This document shows positions 34,710 through 45,150 of a DNA stretch of 60,000 nt, piece after piece (position 1 is the stretch's first letter; the number at the start of each line of letters is the position of its first letter). Below the pieces are notes generated by a model that ran no database searches, had not been told where the DNA came from, and saw nothing but the letters and a program-made list of their open reading frames with translations. This DNA comes from Hydractinia symbiolongicarpus (lineage: Eukaryota > Cnidaria > Hydrozoa > Anthoathecata > Hydractiniidae). The DNA lies in the NCBI RefSeq assembly GCF_029227915.1, contig NC_079880.1:30933501-30993500 (forward strand), in the 5' to 3' direction. The translations under genes were made by a program, and so were the position numbers.

Positions 34710-34916
34710 TCATTTGCTCCAGGTTCTTCTTTTATCGTCCTCTTCTTCTGCTGACAAACCTCCATTTAACGACTCGGTTGATTTGTATCTGTTCATGATC
34801 TCTCTTGCTCGAGTAAAGTCGTCATCCAGTCTGCGCATTGTTTCGTCTCGTTTTATAGCTTTTAAGCGTGCTTGAGCTAGCCTGCGTTCTAATGATGGAC
34901 TGGAAGAGCGTAATGT
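34710..34916 (-). CDS. Unknown coiled-coil protein, last exon
   Basis: After a TTCTTTAG acceptor, the frame TLRSSSPSLERRLAQARLKA, then KRDETMRRLDDDFTRAREIM and a Glu/Asp-rich tail end at TGA 34710-34712. It is 69 codons in phase 0, which joins the phase 0 donor of the preceding exon. The Arg/Glu heptad-like pattern suggests a coiled coil. It was missed by simple ORF lists because it has no early ATG. I do not recognise the family. Confidence 0.68.
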   Translation of the reverse strand, partial: TLRSSSPSLERRLAQARLKAIKRDETMRRLDDDFTRAREIMNRYKSTESLNGGLSAEEEDDKRRTWSK

Positions 34917-35257
34917 CTAAAGAATGTTGTAGAAGACCTTTTTGTGGAAAAATTTGTAAAAGAAAGTTAGAGCACACTTTCAAACATAAGGAAGGATACA
35001 GTTAAAAGCTAAAAGCGGCTCACAGTGACTACTATTTTGCTAGCTTTGAAAAAGTGTTAAAGTCTTAAAATATGTCTTTTTTTATAGCATTTTTACTTGA
35101 CGTGTTTTGCAGATAAACACATTAGCAAACTTAAAAAACAACAAACCAAATAAGCAGGTGAATACTCGTCTGACAAGAAGAAGTGCAAACAATGTATATA
35201 AAAACTGAAATCTCAATTGCTTTCTTTTTATATTATTCTCCAACTTGATAGCCATAC

Positions 35258-35757
35258 CTTAGATTCCTTCACAACGTCTCTGACATTCCGGTCTGTTAGA
35301 TCTCTTGATGATGACGTCTTTAACGAATCTCTGTCGTAACTACGTAAGCCGTTGCTGTCAGGATTAACCATTTGTGCAAGCATTTGACCAACAGCCACGT
35401 CGTCGAAACTTTCCGCGTGTTTTAATCTGACAGGTTTTTCTTGATCGTTTGAGGATATTCCTTCGCAGCTGTGAGAATGAGGGATTGCCGGTTTTCTCCG
35501 ACTTATTGTTGACGAATGCCTAACGGATTGTGGGTAATTTTCTTCGCCTACTTTTTCGTTAAATGGCAGCGGATCCAGTTCTTCATAACTCGTTGACAAA
35601 CGACGGCAAGACGTTAATGTGGCCCTCGGAGGCGTTAAATGTCGCATGTCTTTTAGAGAGCTTGCACGTCGGCCGTCGGTAAGTAACGGTCGCGTTTGAA
35701 GTGGATCTTCCGTATTGTTGTTCTCTGTTATTTCACCCAATGGTGATGAATCATTTT
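35258..35757 (-). CDS. Unknown coiled-coil protein, large Ser-rich exon
   Basis: 500 nt between a strong acceptor (CTCTCCTTTTCTACAG) and AAG|GTATGG. The product is Ser/Arg/Pro-rich and probably disordered: TPPRATLTSCRRLSTSYEEL, HSSTISRRKPAIPHSHSCEG, AESFDDVAVGQMLAQM. Several R-x-x-S sites are candidate phosphorylation sites. A single base from the previous exon completes its first codon (G|AA), and the exon ends in phase 0. The nearby upstream ATG lies before the acceptor, so it is not the start. Confidence 0.7.
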
Positions 35758-36128
35758 CTGTAGAAAAGGAGAGAAACATGGGAACATGATTTAACAAGAT
35801 TTCTTGGAATCGTTTCCTTAAAATTTTAAGTAACACGTTTTGCAGTAGAAAAATGATAAAATCCACCTGTGATCAAACAAAACCAATAATCATTTAGAAC
35901 CTTACACCTTGCAAAATCAGACTTAAGTGAAGTACTAATTATTTTCTCAACAAGGTTTGAAAAATTATTGTTTGAGCCTATTGGTGATTTTGTGAGTTGA
36001 CATTTTTTAATTCAAAGATACATAATATACCATAAACCACCAGTAATATGACCTTTTGTGCTAGCACGTAATACTGTATTGATTTTACTAACATTATGAT
36101 AAATCAGCCAACAAATAAATAAGAAAAG

Positions 36129-36282
36129 TTTTAAAAACACATGTTAAAATTTTATTTTTAATTTATAAAGTAGCACGAAGCTTTTCGTAGCTGAGTTACA
36201 TTTTCAAGTCCTCAACTCAGTTACGAAAAGCTTCGTGCTACTTTATAAATTAAAAATATAATTTTAACATGTGTTTTTAAAA
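36129..36282. repeat. Foldback element, 154 bp, in an intron
   Basis: The arms of about 65 bp starting TTTTAAAAACACATGTTAAA are inverse-complementary to the right half. The central loop is about 16 nt (ACATTTTCAAGTCCTC). Only a few mismatches occur, so it is young or conserved. It lies in the intron between the 37.1 kb and 35.7 kb exons. Confidence 0.8.
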
Positions 36283-37099
36283 GATTTTACTAACGTCTCT
36301 TAGATGACTTTAGTTAACGAAGAAATTGCTTCCTGTTTCTATTTCCATGTGGCATAACTAATATTTGCTATTCCAATAATAGATCAGGCAAGTCTGGCAA
36401 TTTTAAACTCAAAACGCGAACATAAAGTTTTTGGGTTTCTGAACAGAAGCATTTTTTAGGCTGTGTAATCCCCCAGTTTGACGTTATCGAAACGTGAAAG
36501 TGAAAAAAGCATATGCGTTTAATAAGAAAGAAAAGAAACGGGCGTCAGCTCCACGCATCATTGAGTTACTTCACGCCCCTTGTATTTAGCACCTGGGTGG
36601 TAATGGACGTGAAGCAAAATCATTTTTTAATTTTTTAGTGGATTGATGGCTGATAAGAGAAATGAACATTTGTCTGTTGTCATAATATGCGTGAGAAAAA
36701 GGGTGATCTTCACTCTGATGTGATCAGTTACCCTTTGTCTTCATAGAAGCCGAATCCCATTGAGTGAGGATCATTTTGCTTGTTCTATCACAAGGAATAC
36801 CAGACACAGTGAAACAACCACTGCTTTTTAAAAACATAAAAATTTATATTTATTGACCCAGTTTAAAAAAAAAAAGAAAAAATATTGTAAAAACAAACAA
36901 ATGAAAATAAAGACGCATGTATACGCATAATAAAATGTCGAATATACGTTTACAAAATACAAAATAGAATTGTGTCTATTTTTCTTCTTATTTAAAGTTT
37001 TTGTTTAAGTGATAGCTGTTACAGAGTTTCAAATATCTTTTACATAATGTTAAATTGTTTTATAAAAAGAAATAAAAACTGAGCTTCTAAAATACACAC

Positions 37100-37139
37100 C
37101 TTTTGGTCCCACAGTAGAACTTCGTACTCGAACTTTTCC
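37100..37139 (-). CDS. Unknown coiled-coil protein, 40-nt exon
   Basis: The CACTTATACTTTTAG acceptor and AAAAG|GTGTGT donor enclose GKVRVRSSTVGPK plus one base. The phase (0 in, 1 out) matches both neighbours exactly. Confidence 0.6.
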
Positions 37140-37599
37140 CTAAAAGTATAAGTGAGAAGTAAAACCAGCACATAAGAATAATTGAAAGTTAAAATACAGA
37201 GAACACCCTTACCTCCACCCCAACCCATCCCCTTTTATTTCAAAGAAAGCATTAACCGCAAATGGCACTAGTTTTTTAAGTATGCATACATGTTAAGAAA
37301 AATAAATGATGCTTGCAATCTAAATACTTAATGTTTGATAAGACACCCTTTTAAAGAAGCTTTTAAACCTAAATCACGAATAATTAAGAAACCTAGACTT
37401 CTTTTTAATATAAAACGTGTTTTTTTAGAGTGACTTCTTTTGAGATACCCTCATGTCGATTATTGGATTTGAAAAAAATGTAATGTCTAAAATCTAATCG
37501 CGATGAAAAGTAAGACATTCGTGTTCTTTATAAAATTTTCAAATCCTTCTTACTTTCTCTATTATATTATGAATAAAAAAAATTGCAGAATTATCTTAC

Positions 37600-37623
37600 C
37601 ATACGTCGCAGTAGTTCTTTTTC
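37600..37623 (-). CDS. Unknown coiled-coil protein, 24-nt microexon
   Basis: TTTTTTTAG acceptor, then EKELLRRM, then ATG|GTAAGA donor. It is phase 0 on both sides, fitting the 37.1 kb exon. The residues fit a short coiled-coil extension. A microexon of this size is credible only because its splice sites and phases agree with its neighbours. Confidence 0.5.
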
Positions 37624-38085
37624 CTAAAAAAATAAAAATATACAATCTGCAAAAATTAAGATTTATTTGGAAATGATATCTACAGTAGCATGTGCTCAAT
37701 TCCAATATTGGATATCTCAAAGTACGCACTTCTGAAACTGTTTTTGTGTTTTGCTTGGATTCTGATACTCTCTTATAAAAGCTACTGCTTTACGTAATAC
37801 AGTTGAATGTTGTTAGTGCTAGGAGTCCAGTCTATTGAAATAAATCTTCCTTTGATGCTCCCAAAATACGACACCAAACTTCGTTCAACTTTTGTTAACA
37901 CGATTAAATTTCCGGTTTTTTGAAAGATCCAGTTTATTAACAAAAGGTTAAAATTTTACAAGAACCATTTCATAACATTTTCTATGAGGCTGTTTCATCA
38001 CCACAAAAATATCCTCCTTTAATCGAGTTCATTTCGTTTAGAAACTTGGAGTGCTACCGACTATCACTTACAGTAAATTAAGATA

Positions 38086-38783
38086 GGCCGGCGCAAATGC
38101 ATCAAAATCTCATCAAAATCAAGATACTCGATTTTGATGAGATTTTGATCAAAATCCGAAATTTTGTTGAAATCGAATTTGTCATTTGCAATGTCATCAA
38201 AATGAGTCTGATAAAAACATTGGAATATTGGTGTTTCATTCTTTTTAAAATTTAAGATGGCGGAGCTAGCCACTTTGGTTTTGTTGAGTGAGCTCGTTGA
38301 TTCAGGCGACGAAAAGCCTACTCGATGACCAACTCGAAATTGGGTGAAAAGAAGACCAAATGAGGGATTTTTTTTTTCAGGTCATTTTTCTTTCTAAATG
38401 AATTCCCATTACTGATAGGATTTCTTGGATTTCCACAATCACGTTATCTGAAGACGACATGACTGCTTTTGACAATAAAGCTGTAGTAAAATTTAATTGT
38501 TTTGTTTTTATCTTTCGAATTTTCGAATGTAAAACATTCGAAAGACACTCCATCTTACATATTTTTGCACTCAACGCGGTGGATAAGAAATAAATTTTGA
38601 TGAAATCAACTCAAATGCATCAAAATCTAAAATCTATTTTGATAAAAAGTTTGTTCGAGAACAAACTTCATCAAAATTCATCAAAATCGATTTTTTTCTT
38701 TTTTTTTTCTTTTCAGTTTTGATAAAAATTTTGATTCAACTCATATGCATCAAAATTTTCACCACCAGTTTGCGCCGGTGGTC
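38086..38783 (+). mobile_element. Harbinger/PIF-like non-autonomous element 2
   Basis: The ends share GCCGGCGCAAA / TTTGCGCCGG. The interior is rich in GCATCAAAATCTCATCAAAA-like repeats in both orientations. An ATG at 38257 opens MAELATLVLLSELVDSGDEK, then PTR and a stop (TGA 38326-38328), with NWVKRRPNEGFF continuing beyond. This is reminiscent of the W-V-x-R block at the start of PIF/Harbinger proteins. It lies in an intron of the minus-strand gene. Confidence 0.5.
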
Positions 38784-39626
38784 TTGACAACGACAGGACT
38801 ATAACAACCTCGTTCCAAGGGCTATTTGTCTCTTATCGCGCTGCACTTATTGATGAACTTTCGTCTCGCTGTCTGATATGCAAAAAAGAGACACCAAGGC
38901 GGGGTTGACATCATACTTGAAATATTTAACCGCTGAAAATATGCAACGATTAATTTTAACATATTCCGGAAAAAGCAAAATCAGACGAAAGAAATGTAAT
39001 ATCAACAGGTGTTGCTAGATTTTGCTTTTATACTTTTTTTGTTCTTAATCCATGTTTCAAAAATAAAAGTGAAAACTTGGACCGGGCGGAATTTAAACTA
39101 GTGACTATTTTGGGTTATCGCTAAGATTTAACGAGTTGTTACTTATCCAACAATCGTTTAAAGCAACTTTATTGAAAGTATTCCCTTGGAACTTTCTCAG
39201 CTTTTTATTATGTTGAGTATATATTGACGTCATTTCCACAAATGGTTTTTTTATCTTGATAACTTAGTATGTTTGTTTCCAAAATTATCATAAAACTATT
39301 GATCACATCCCAATAAACGATTTGTATTTCACAAAAATTAAAACTATAATTTCCAAGACATATACAAACAGAAGCGTTTGAAAATATCTCTTCAAAATGG
39401 ATGAGTGGTATTCAGAAGGATCGTTTTACTAACAGATAAGGCACTTGGCCAAGACATTCTATGGAACAGACCATGGACATTGACGCAGCGTTAACCCGAT
39501 TTATAAACTGGAAGTGGCTGGATTCTAACACCAATTTAAAACTAGTGAATTTTATCATTTTTTTCTTTAGGAACCGTGTTGCTAAATGTGTTTTCATGAA
39601 AGACCGTTATTCTTTAGCATACTCAC

Positions 39627-39742
39627 CTTCTGTATTGTGTCGAAAGGAATTATTTTTAATGGCATAGGATAGTTTAGTGCACATAATTCATGTGCAAACC
39701 AATCTAGTCGATACACAGTGGCGAACGATAAAAACTCATGTT
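39627..39742 (-). CDS. Unknown coiled-coil protein, internal exon
   Basis: An ACTAACGG branch-point-like word and TTTAATTTTTAG acceptor precede a 116-nt exon ending AAG|GTGAGT, one of the best donors in the window. It encodes HEFLSFATVYRLDWFAHELC and ALNYPMPLKIIPFDTIQK without stops. The amino-acid mix looks like a folded domain. It ends in phase 0, matching the microexon. Its first codon needs one base from upstream. I do not recognise the domain. Confidence 0.6.
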
Positions 39743-40249
39743 CTAAAAATTAAATCCGTTAGTCAGTGTCTTTTGTGCCATACTCTGTACTTTCAAGTTT
39801 CACTAACATAACTTGAGCCATTCAAAATTTATCTGAGCTGGTTAAACTCACTCCTACCCCAGGATATCTGCTCTAGTATATATAGGACGAAGGACAGACC
39901 TTTCACGAAAAGTGTTTACAAAGTTTTTGTAAAATGCGCCAAACATTTTTACCATTTATATAGTTTATTCATAATGGCGCTATTTCCAAATGAGTTACGC
40001 TGTGTCAAATATTTATCGCATAGAAAATTTGTAAGCCTTGCATATCTTTGTAAGTTAACACAGTGCAGAAAAATTCAAGAAAATTCATTGCTTTTGCAGT
40101 ACACACTCGAGTATCTATTTTCAAAGATAAAAATTATGTTAGAGTTGCGACTTGCGAAACCACTCTAGCGAAAGCTTCTACATGTAAAACCACATTTTCG
40201 AAAGCATCTCTCCGCAAAACCGCACTCGCAAAATTTCTACGAATGAAGT

Positions 40250-42240
40250 AAATGTCATCGACGTAAATTTACGCCAGCAAAGAAATAGTGACATATCCCA
40301 CAGCAGTAGAAACTTGCTCACGAACTGTCTTTAAGAGCGTATAGAAACTTGTTGCAACTTTAAGGGACACGCATGTGGTAAGCCAATTATGGGGGATAAC
40401 AGTCTATGACGTTCTAAGGACAGTTGAGAGTATTTTTGTGATTTTTTTTTATTTCTCAGTCATCAAAAATGGTGTTTTTCTACACTGGAATTTTGCTCAG
40501 TTTTTATCGCATGATCATAGATTTTGTCATTGTCCACTACACGGTAAATATGCGAATCAAATTGACTCACAGGACGAAACTGATCGTCTTTAATGTTGTT
40601 ATTGAAAGTATGCTAGGTTGATCTTTGCATAAATAGGGTTAGAGAGAAAACGTAAACATGCGTCAGCAACAAACCGATACTTTGTATAAATAAATAAAAA
40701 ATCACATAATCTTTATGACGTCATGGATCCGAAATATGCTCAGTAGTTTAACAGAAAATGAAAGTGTAAAGTGCCAGCGATGTATATTTTTTAAAAAATG
40801 GAATTTTTCCCTAATTTTAGTTCTCCTCACTGCTTCAACGGTGAAGAAGGTATTTATTCTCTACATAAAACAGAATAAAAATTACTTTTAGGTTCGCTAG
40901 TAAAAATAATCAAACCGAATGGTTAATAGCTTTGTAAAATGATTTTGAAATTAATAGGAAAACGCAAAGAATCACAAATGTTATGATTTCATTTTTCTAT
41001 AAGCAAAATATTAACTTAAAATAAATTGCTTGTCAAATTTTCTTACAATCTGAAGTATTTGAATATTGTGTCGCTAATCTTATAAATCAACTTCGTTGCG
41101 CTTTTGTAAACACAGACAATAAGGGTCCAGATTTGCCAGAGCAGTTATTATTATTTATCCGTAGCATAAACTTTTTCTGTCTCAAGTTTTTAATTCATCA
41201 CAGTCTCTTTTTTGTTTTTATGGCTGCATGAAAGAAATGGAAATTCATTTGGCGCATAAAAATATGTTCTTTAGCCTACTTGTTAGTTTGAAAAATAAAA
41301 TTTTCTGGGGGGGGTTTGTATGTAATTGCGCCCATAACAAATTGAATAGTGAATCTAAAAATTACAATCATGAAAAACATAATTTATTAAAAAATACGCA
41401 AAGTACTCCAATGTTTTATCTATGCACACGTTAGAAGTTTAAAAGGTTGTTATGTGATGCGTCTTAGTATAACCAAAACAAAACTATCTAGGAGACTTCT
41501 AATAAAACATTCCAGGAAGTGACAACACACGTGTTATACGCTTTCACAATAAAAAAGCCGACTCATTAGCATATAATGCAACTCCAAAAAATCCTCCACC
41601 TAAGTGTGATGTGCAGTGCAGTGAAGCTTATAAACATATATATGGAGAGAGAGCTTCATACAGTCAGATTGTATTAAGATCATTTATCAATTGTTATAAA
41701 CAGTTTTTTACACGACGCATCAACATCAAATAGACATTTGGTTAAATTATTAACTTTTAATGTTCTTTGTGACAAGATTTGTTTATGCCAGGAATTGAAA
41801 CAGATAATAACTTTTTATTTTTACCTTTAACACGATTCTATGACTGAATATGAAATAGAACGTGTCGAAACATGTATTGATTAAAAAAAATGTTTAGTTT
41901 TTGATAAAATCTAACAGAAATATACAATGCTCTCTTGAAAGATGTGCCATTTGAACACAATTATTTTAAAATGTTTGGCGTTTTGAGGTGCGGTTGATAC
42001 TAAAACCAAAATTTAGAACCCTGCATGACTTAAATATTACGTGAGCATAAAGCAACCACCATATTTTTTTTCCAAATCCAAAGGATTTTATAGAGAAATT
42101 GCTCTACCAATATTAATTGTTATGTTAATTTTTAGCTTTATTATGAATTCTTTGACTGAGAAATATGAAACACAAGACAAAAGTGATATTAATGTCACAT
42201 GGATCGCATAGACTGTATGTATTTCTGACCTGATCTAGAA
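40250..42240. other. Intron or spacer without recognised exon
   Basis: I searched both strands for phase-compatible exons that would link 42261 to 39742 and found none convincing. A plus-strand acceptor/donor pair near 40822-40850 is short and unsupported. Confidence 0.3.
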
Positions 42241-42260
42241 TAAATAAAAAAATTATATAC

Positions 42261-42395
42261 CTTAGCCAGTAATAAGCAATACTTTTTGAATCTTCTGTTG
42301 TAAATATCGTCAAAATTCTCATCGAATGAAACTTCAATGGCTGCCCTGGATATTCTTTCGTTAGTTCCATGTATCGGATTTGGTTCCAGCGCCAT
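42261..42395 (-). CDS. Unknown coiled-coil protein, probable first exon
   Basis: The ATG at 42395 (AAAAATGG context) begins MALEPNPIHGTNERISRAAI, then SFDENFDDIYNRRFKKYCLL, to AAG|GTATAT (phase 0). The next confirmed exon (39742) needs phase 1. So either a small exon is missing between them, or the alternative donor TCAG|GTCAGA about 27 nt further on is used, which would fit. Linking this exon to the same gene is inference from strand, spacing and lack of any other gene. Confidence 0.5.
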
Positions 42396-42559
42396 TTTTA
42401 TATTTCCACTAGTTTTGAAATACGTAAAACACAACAATATTTTAATAATCTCTTCTAAACTTTTTCAAATTATTTTAAACATTCGTGAACAAAACCAAAT
42501 ATTTGACTTTCAACACCTCAAACAAGGCTGGTTTTTATATACTAACGATTAACTAATAA

Positions 42560-43190
42560 CAACATAAACCGGTTTCCACTTGCAGTTGCTGTATTTACAT
42601 TCCAAATTGATGAAAGACAACACTCAAAACTGTTTCGTGTGCATATAGAAAAAAAAATTAAATGTTTGTTTTTTCTAATTTCCATAACCACACCACATAT
42701 CTGGGCGAAATGCCAACATTATCTTGTCCAACCTTTTGAATTTTTAGCGTTAACGTCTTAAATTATAGCTTTGACAAGCCATTAAGTTATTCTTAGAGGA
42801 CATAATGCTAACTGACACATTTCAGGCTAATAATCTGTACTTACGCGCAACGACAAAGTAGCAGGATGTTTCTCATTTTGTAACACGCATTAAAAATGTT
42901 CTCATTTCAATTTCCCTAGATTGGCGAAAAATTGTCCAGCTTTGTAGGAAAAGAAAAAATCGAATTCATAATTTGTTAGAAAGAGTATAAAGGCGTTTAT
43001 ATTATCCGATGATAACAGAGGTCGTTGGCTCAAATTGAGGTAAGTTGGTTCGCTAAATAGTAATAACAAGACGTATAATATACGTAAACTAGCTCGCCAA
43101 CAAAGTTTGATAGAAAGTTCCTCAAAATTTCAATTTTCGTTAGGTCAGTCTGGAGTAAACTGACTGACAGGAAGAAGAAAGACCACAAGC
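42560..43190. other. No gene seen
   Basis: Upstream flank of the minus-strand gene. No recognised promoter element or ORF. Confidence 0.35.
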
Positions 43191-43199
43191 TCCACCTAA

Positions 43200-43283
43200 A
43201 ATTTTTGAAATTCAGTAATTCAGTAACCCCCCCCCAAAAAAAAAAAGAACAAAAAAAACAACAACAACAACAACAACAACAAA
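43200..43283. repeat. C-run, A-run and (ACA)n simple repeat
   Basis: A C9 run, an A-rich run and then nine or so ACA units. The overlapping poly-Cys/Phe minus frame is an artefact of this repeat. Confidence 0.85.
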
Positions 43284-43436
43284 CTGGATATAAGAAAGTC
43301 ACTCAGTTAGAAAAAGCAAAATAAAGAAAAATAATATACGATCTTAATTGTTCGAAAAAGGAAATAGCTTTAGTTAAAAAAACCATATTACTAGAAAAAA
43401 GAAAAAATACAGCCTATCATTCATAGTTGAAAGTTA

Positions 43437-43692
43437 ACATTTTGATGTCACCATCATGTTCAGCATGCTTTTTTTGTTAACTTTGTCAAATTTTGTCGAA
43501 AATAAAGTAATTTTTTATTTTCGGAACAATTTTGACCTAAAATGTCATTTAAGTGACAAAAAGCAAAATTTTGATGTCACCATCATGTGCGGCGTAATCT
43601 TTTTGGTAACTTTGTCAAATTTTGTCGAAAATAAAGTAGTTTTAATTTTCGGAACAATTTTGGCCTAAAATGACATTTAGGTGAAAAAAATC
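43437..43692. repeat. Tandem duplication, ~129-bp unit, two copies
   Basis: TTTTGATGTCACCATCATGT, TTTGTCAAATTTTGTCGAAA and CGGAACAATTTTGRCCTAAA recur at an offset of about 129 bp with around 90 percent identity. The unit is non-coding in both copies. Confidence 0.75.
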
Positions 43693-43699
43693 AATGTAA

Positions 43700-45150
43700 T
43701 GAGGAGCTTATGACAACTCGTCATGTTCGTCAATATTTTACAATCATATCTCACAAGAGAAACATGCGTAATAAAGTTACATCAGAAATAAAACACTTTC
43801 GCATACATCGAACAACACACGTTTATAAAATAAGCTGTTTGGAAAGGAAATTCGTGACGTGTTTCGTTATATTTTTTATAAATTTCTTCTCTGCACGTAT
43901 AAACCAGGTGTTAAATTGATACTCGTTTGTCTTTGTGAGTAAAATGACCGTGTTTATTTTCATATCACAAAAGCTGAGCTTAAAATAACTTTTTAATGAA
44001 AATAAGTTAAAAATAAACTTTTAAGTCAATACTGAATCAGCCCCAAGAACTTTAAGATGTTGTATTTCGATTACTGTCAAATCTCTGCTTTGTGTGTGTA
44101 GAGGAGAAGAATCGTGAAGCATGAAGACTGCGTTGCATAAAATCTTTTAAATATCTAATAAGGAAATACGTCCACATCAATGACGCCATTGAAGTCTAAC
44201 TCTTTAAACCAATCAAACTGTTCTATTACATTTATTAGCCAATCAAAGTGTTATATGTGCACAGAATACAGCTTACAGTTTCATAATATTTGTTTTCAAT
44301 GTAAATAATAAACTGAGAAAAAATATTTAAAATCTTGGCTGAACACGAACTTTTTTGTCATGTGGAAATTTGATCATTCCAAATGGTCAAGCCATGAGCT
44401 TACTTGATTACAAAGACTTTGCACAGAAGACCAGCAAACATAAAAATGATATTGACAATTGAGGCTTATCGTTTGTGGTTTTAAAACAGATGCATTTATG
44501 CACCAATAACAGATTTGTTTGTTAAAACAACATTTGTGCACACTTTCAGGCTCACAATAATCAAATTCTAAGAATATTGTTTAGCCTTGAATAACCCTTT
44601 TCCGTTTGAAATAGACTCGAAATAATGCTTGACTGAGTAACTTTGACATGATTTTATGGATGCATATCTTTATGTATCCACAACCTTGAGGACACTTGTT
44701 ATCGTCGTTGTCATGTACATTAACAACGTAACTTTTGGGGAAAAATGTTTCCGTAGAAAAACTTTCGGATACTATTTTTTATTTTAGCTGAAAAATTTCG
44801 GACAAGATTTATAAAGTCAAAAAATGTATGGGTAAGTCTTTTGAGCGAATTTTAACCAAATTTTGAAACTAATGATTAAGGGAAATGACAGAAGAAGAAG
44901 GCTAAAAGCATTTATAGTGTACATATATCTAATTAAGATCTAAAAAAGGGTCTCCAGGATCCAATTTTATAGATAGAGCCTAAGACAAATGTGAAAGTAA
45001 CGAAAATAATAAGTTGAAAAACTACAGTTTTTATTGATTTTTTGAATACGCTATATATAATTTCTATGCACTGTTCCTTTTTTCAAAGAATTAGAAATTT
45101 CAAAATATGTGTAAAGTTACAATTTGCAATTATGTATTACATAGTCATAA
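43700..45150. other. No gene seen
   Basis: AT-rich flank. It may contain the missing first THAP exon of the transposase, but I could not identify it. Confidence 0.35.

Noticed and set aside
34681-34710. Hammerhead ribozyme core (CTGATGAG..GAAA-like)
   Set aside because: No stem II, no flanking stems, and it lies at the edge of a coding exon.
39461-39667. Plus-strand 68-codon frame beside 39.6 kb
   Set aside because: Overlaps the minus-strand exon 39627-39742, which has better splice sites and phase agreement.
39830-39880. 16-nt microexon (ISWGR) that would link 42261 to 39742
   Set aside because: The phase would fit, but the acceptor is weak and such a small exon cannot be supported without transcripts.
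41820-41860. 19-nt minus-strand exon between TTCAG and GTAAAA
   Set aside because: Length fits, but the required phase contains an in-frame TAG.
43030-43302. Cys/Phe-rich 90-codon minus frame
   Set aside because: Produced by the (ACA)n, A-run and C-run simple repeats.
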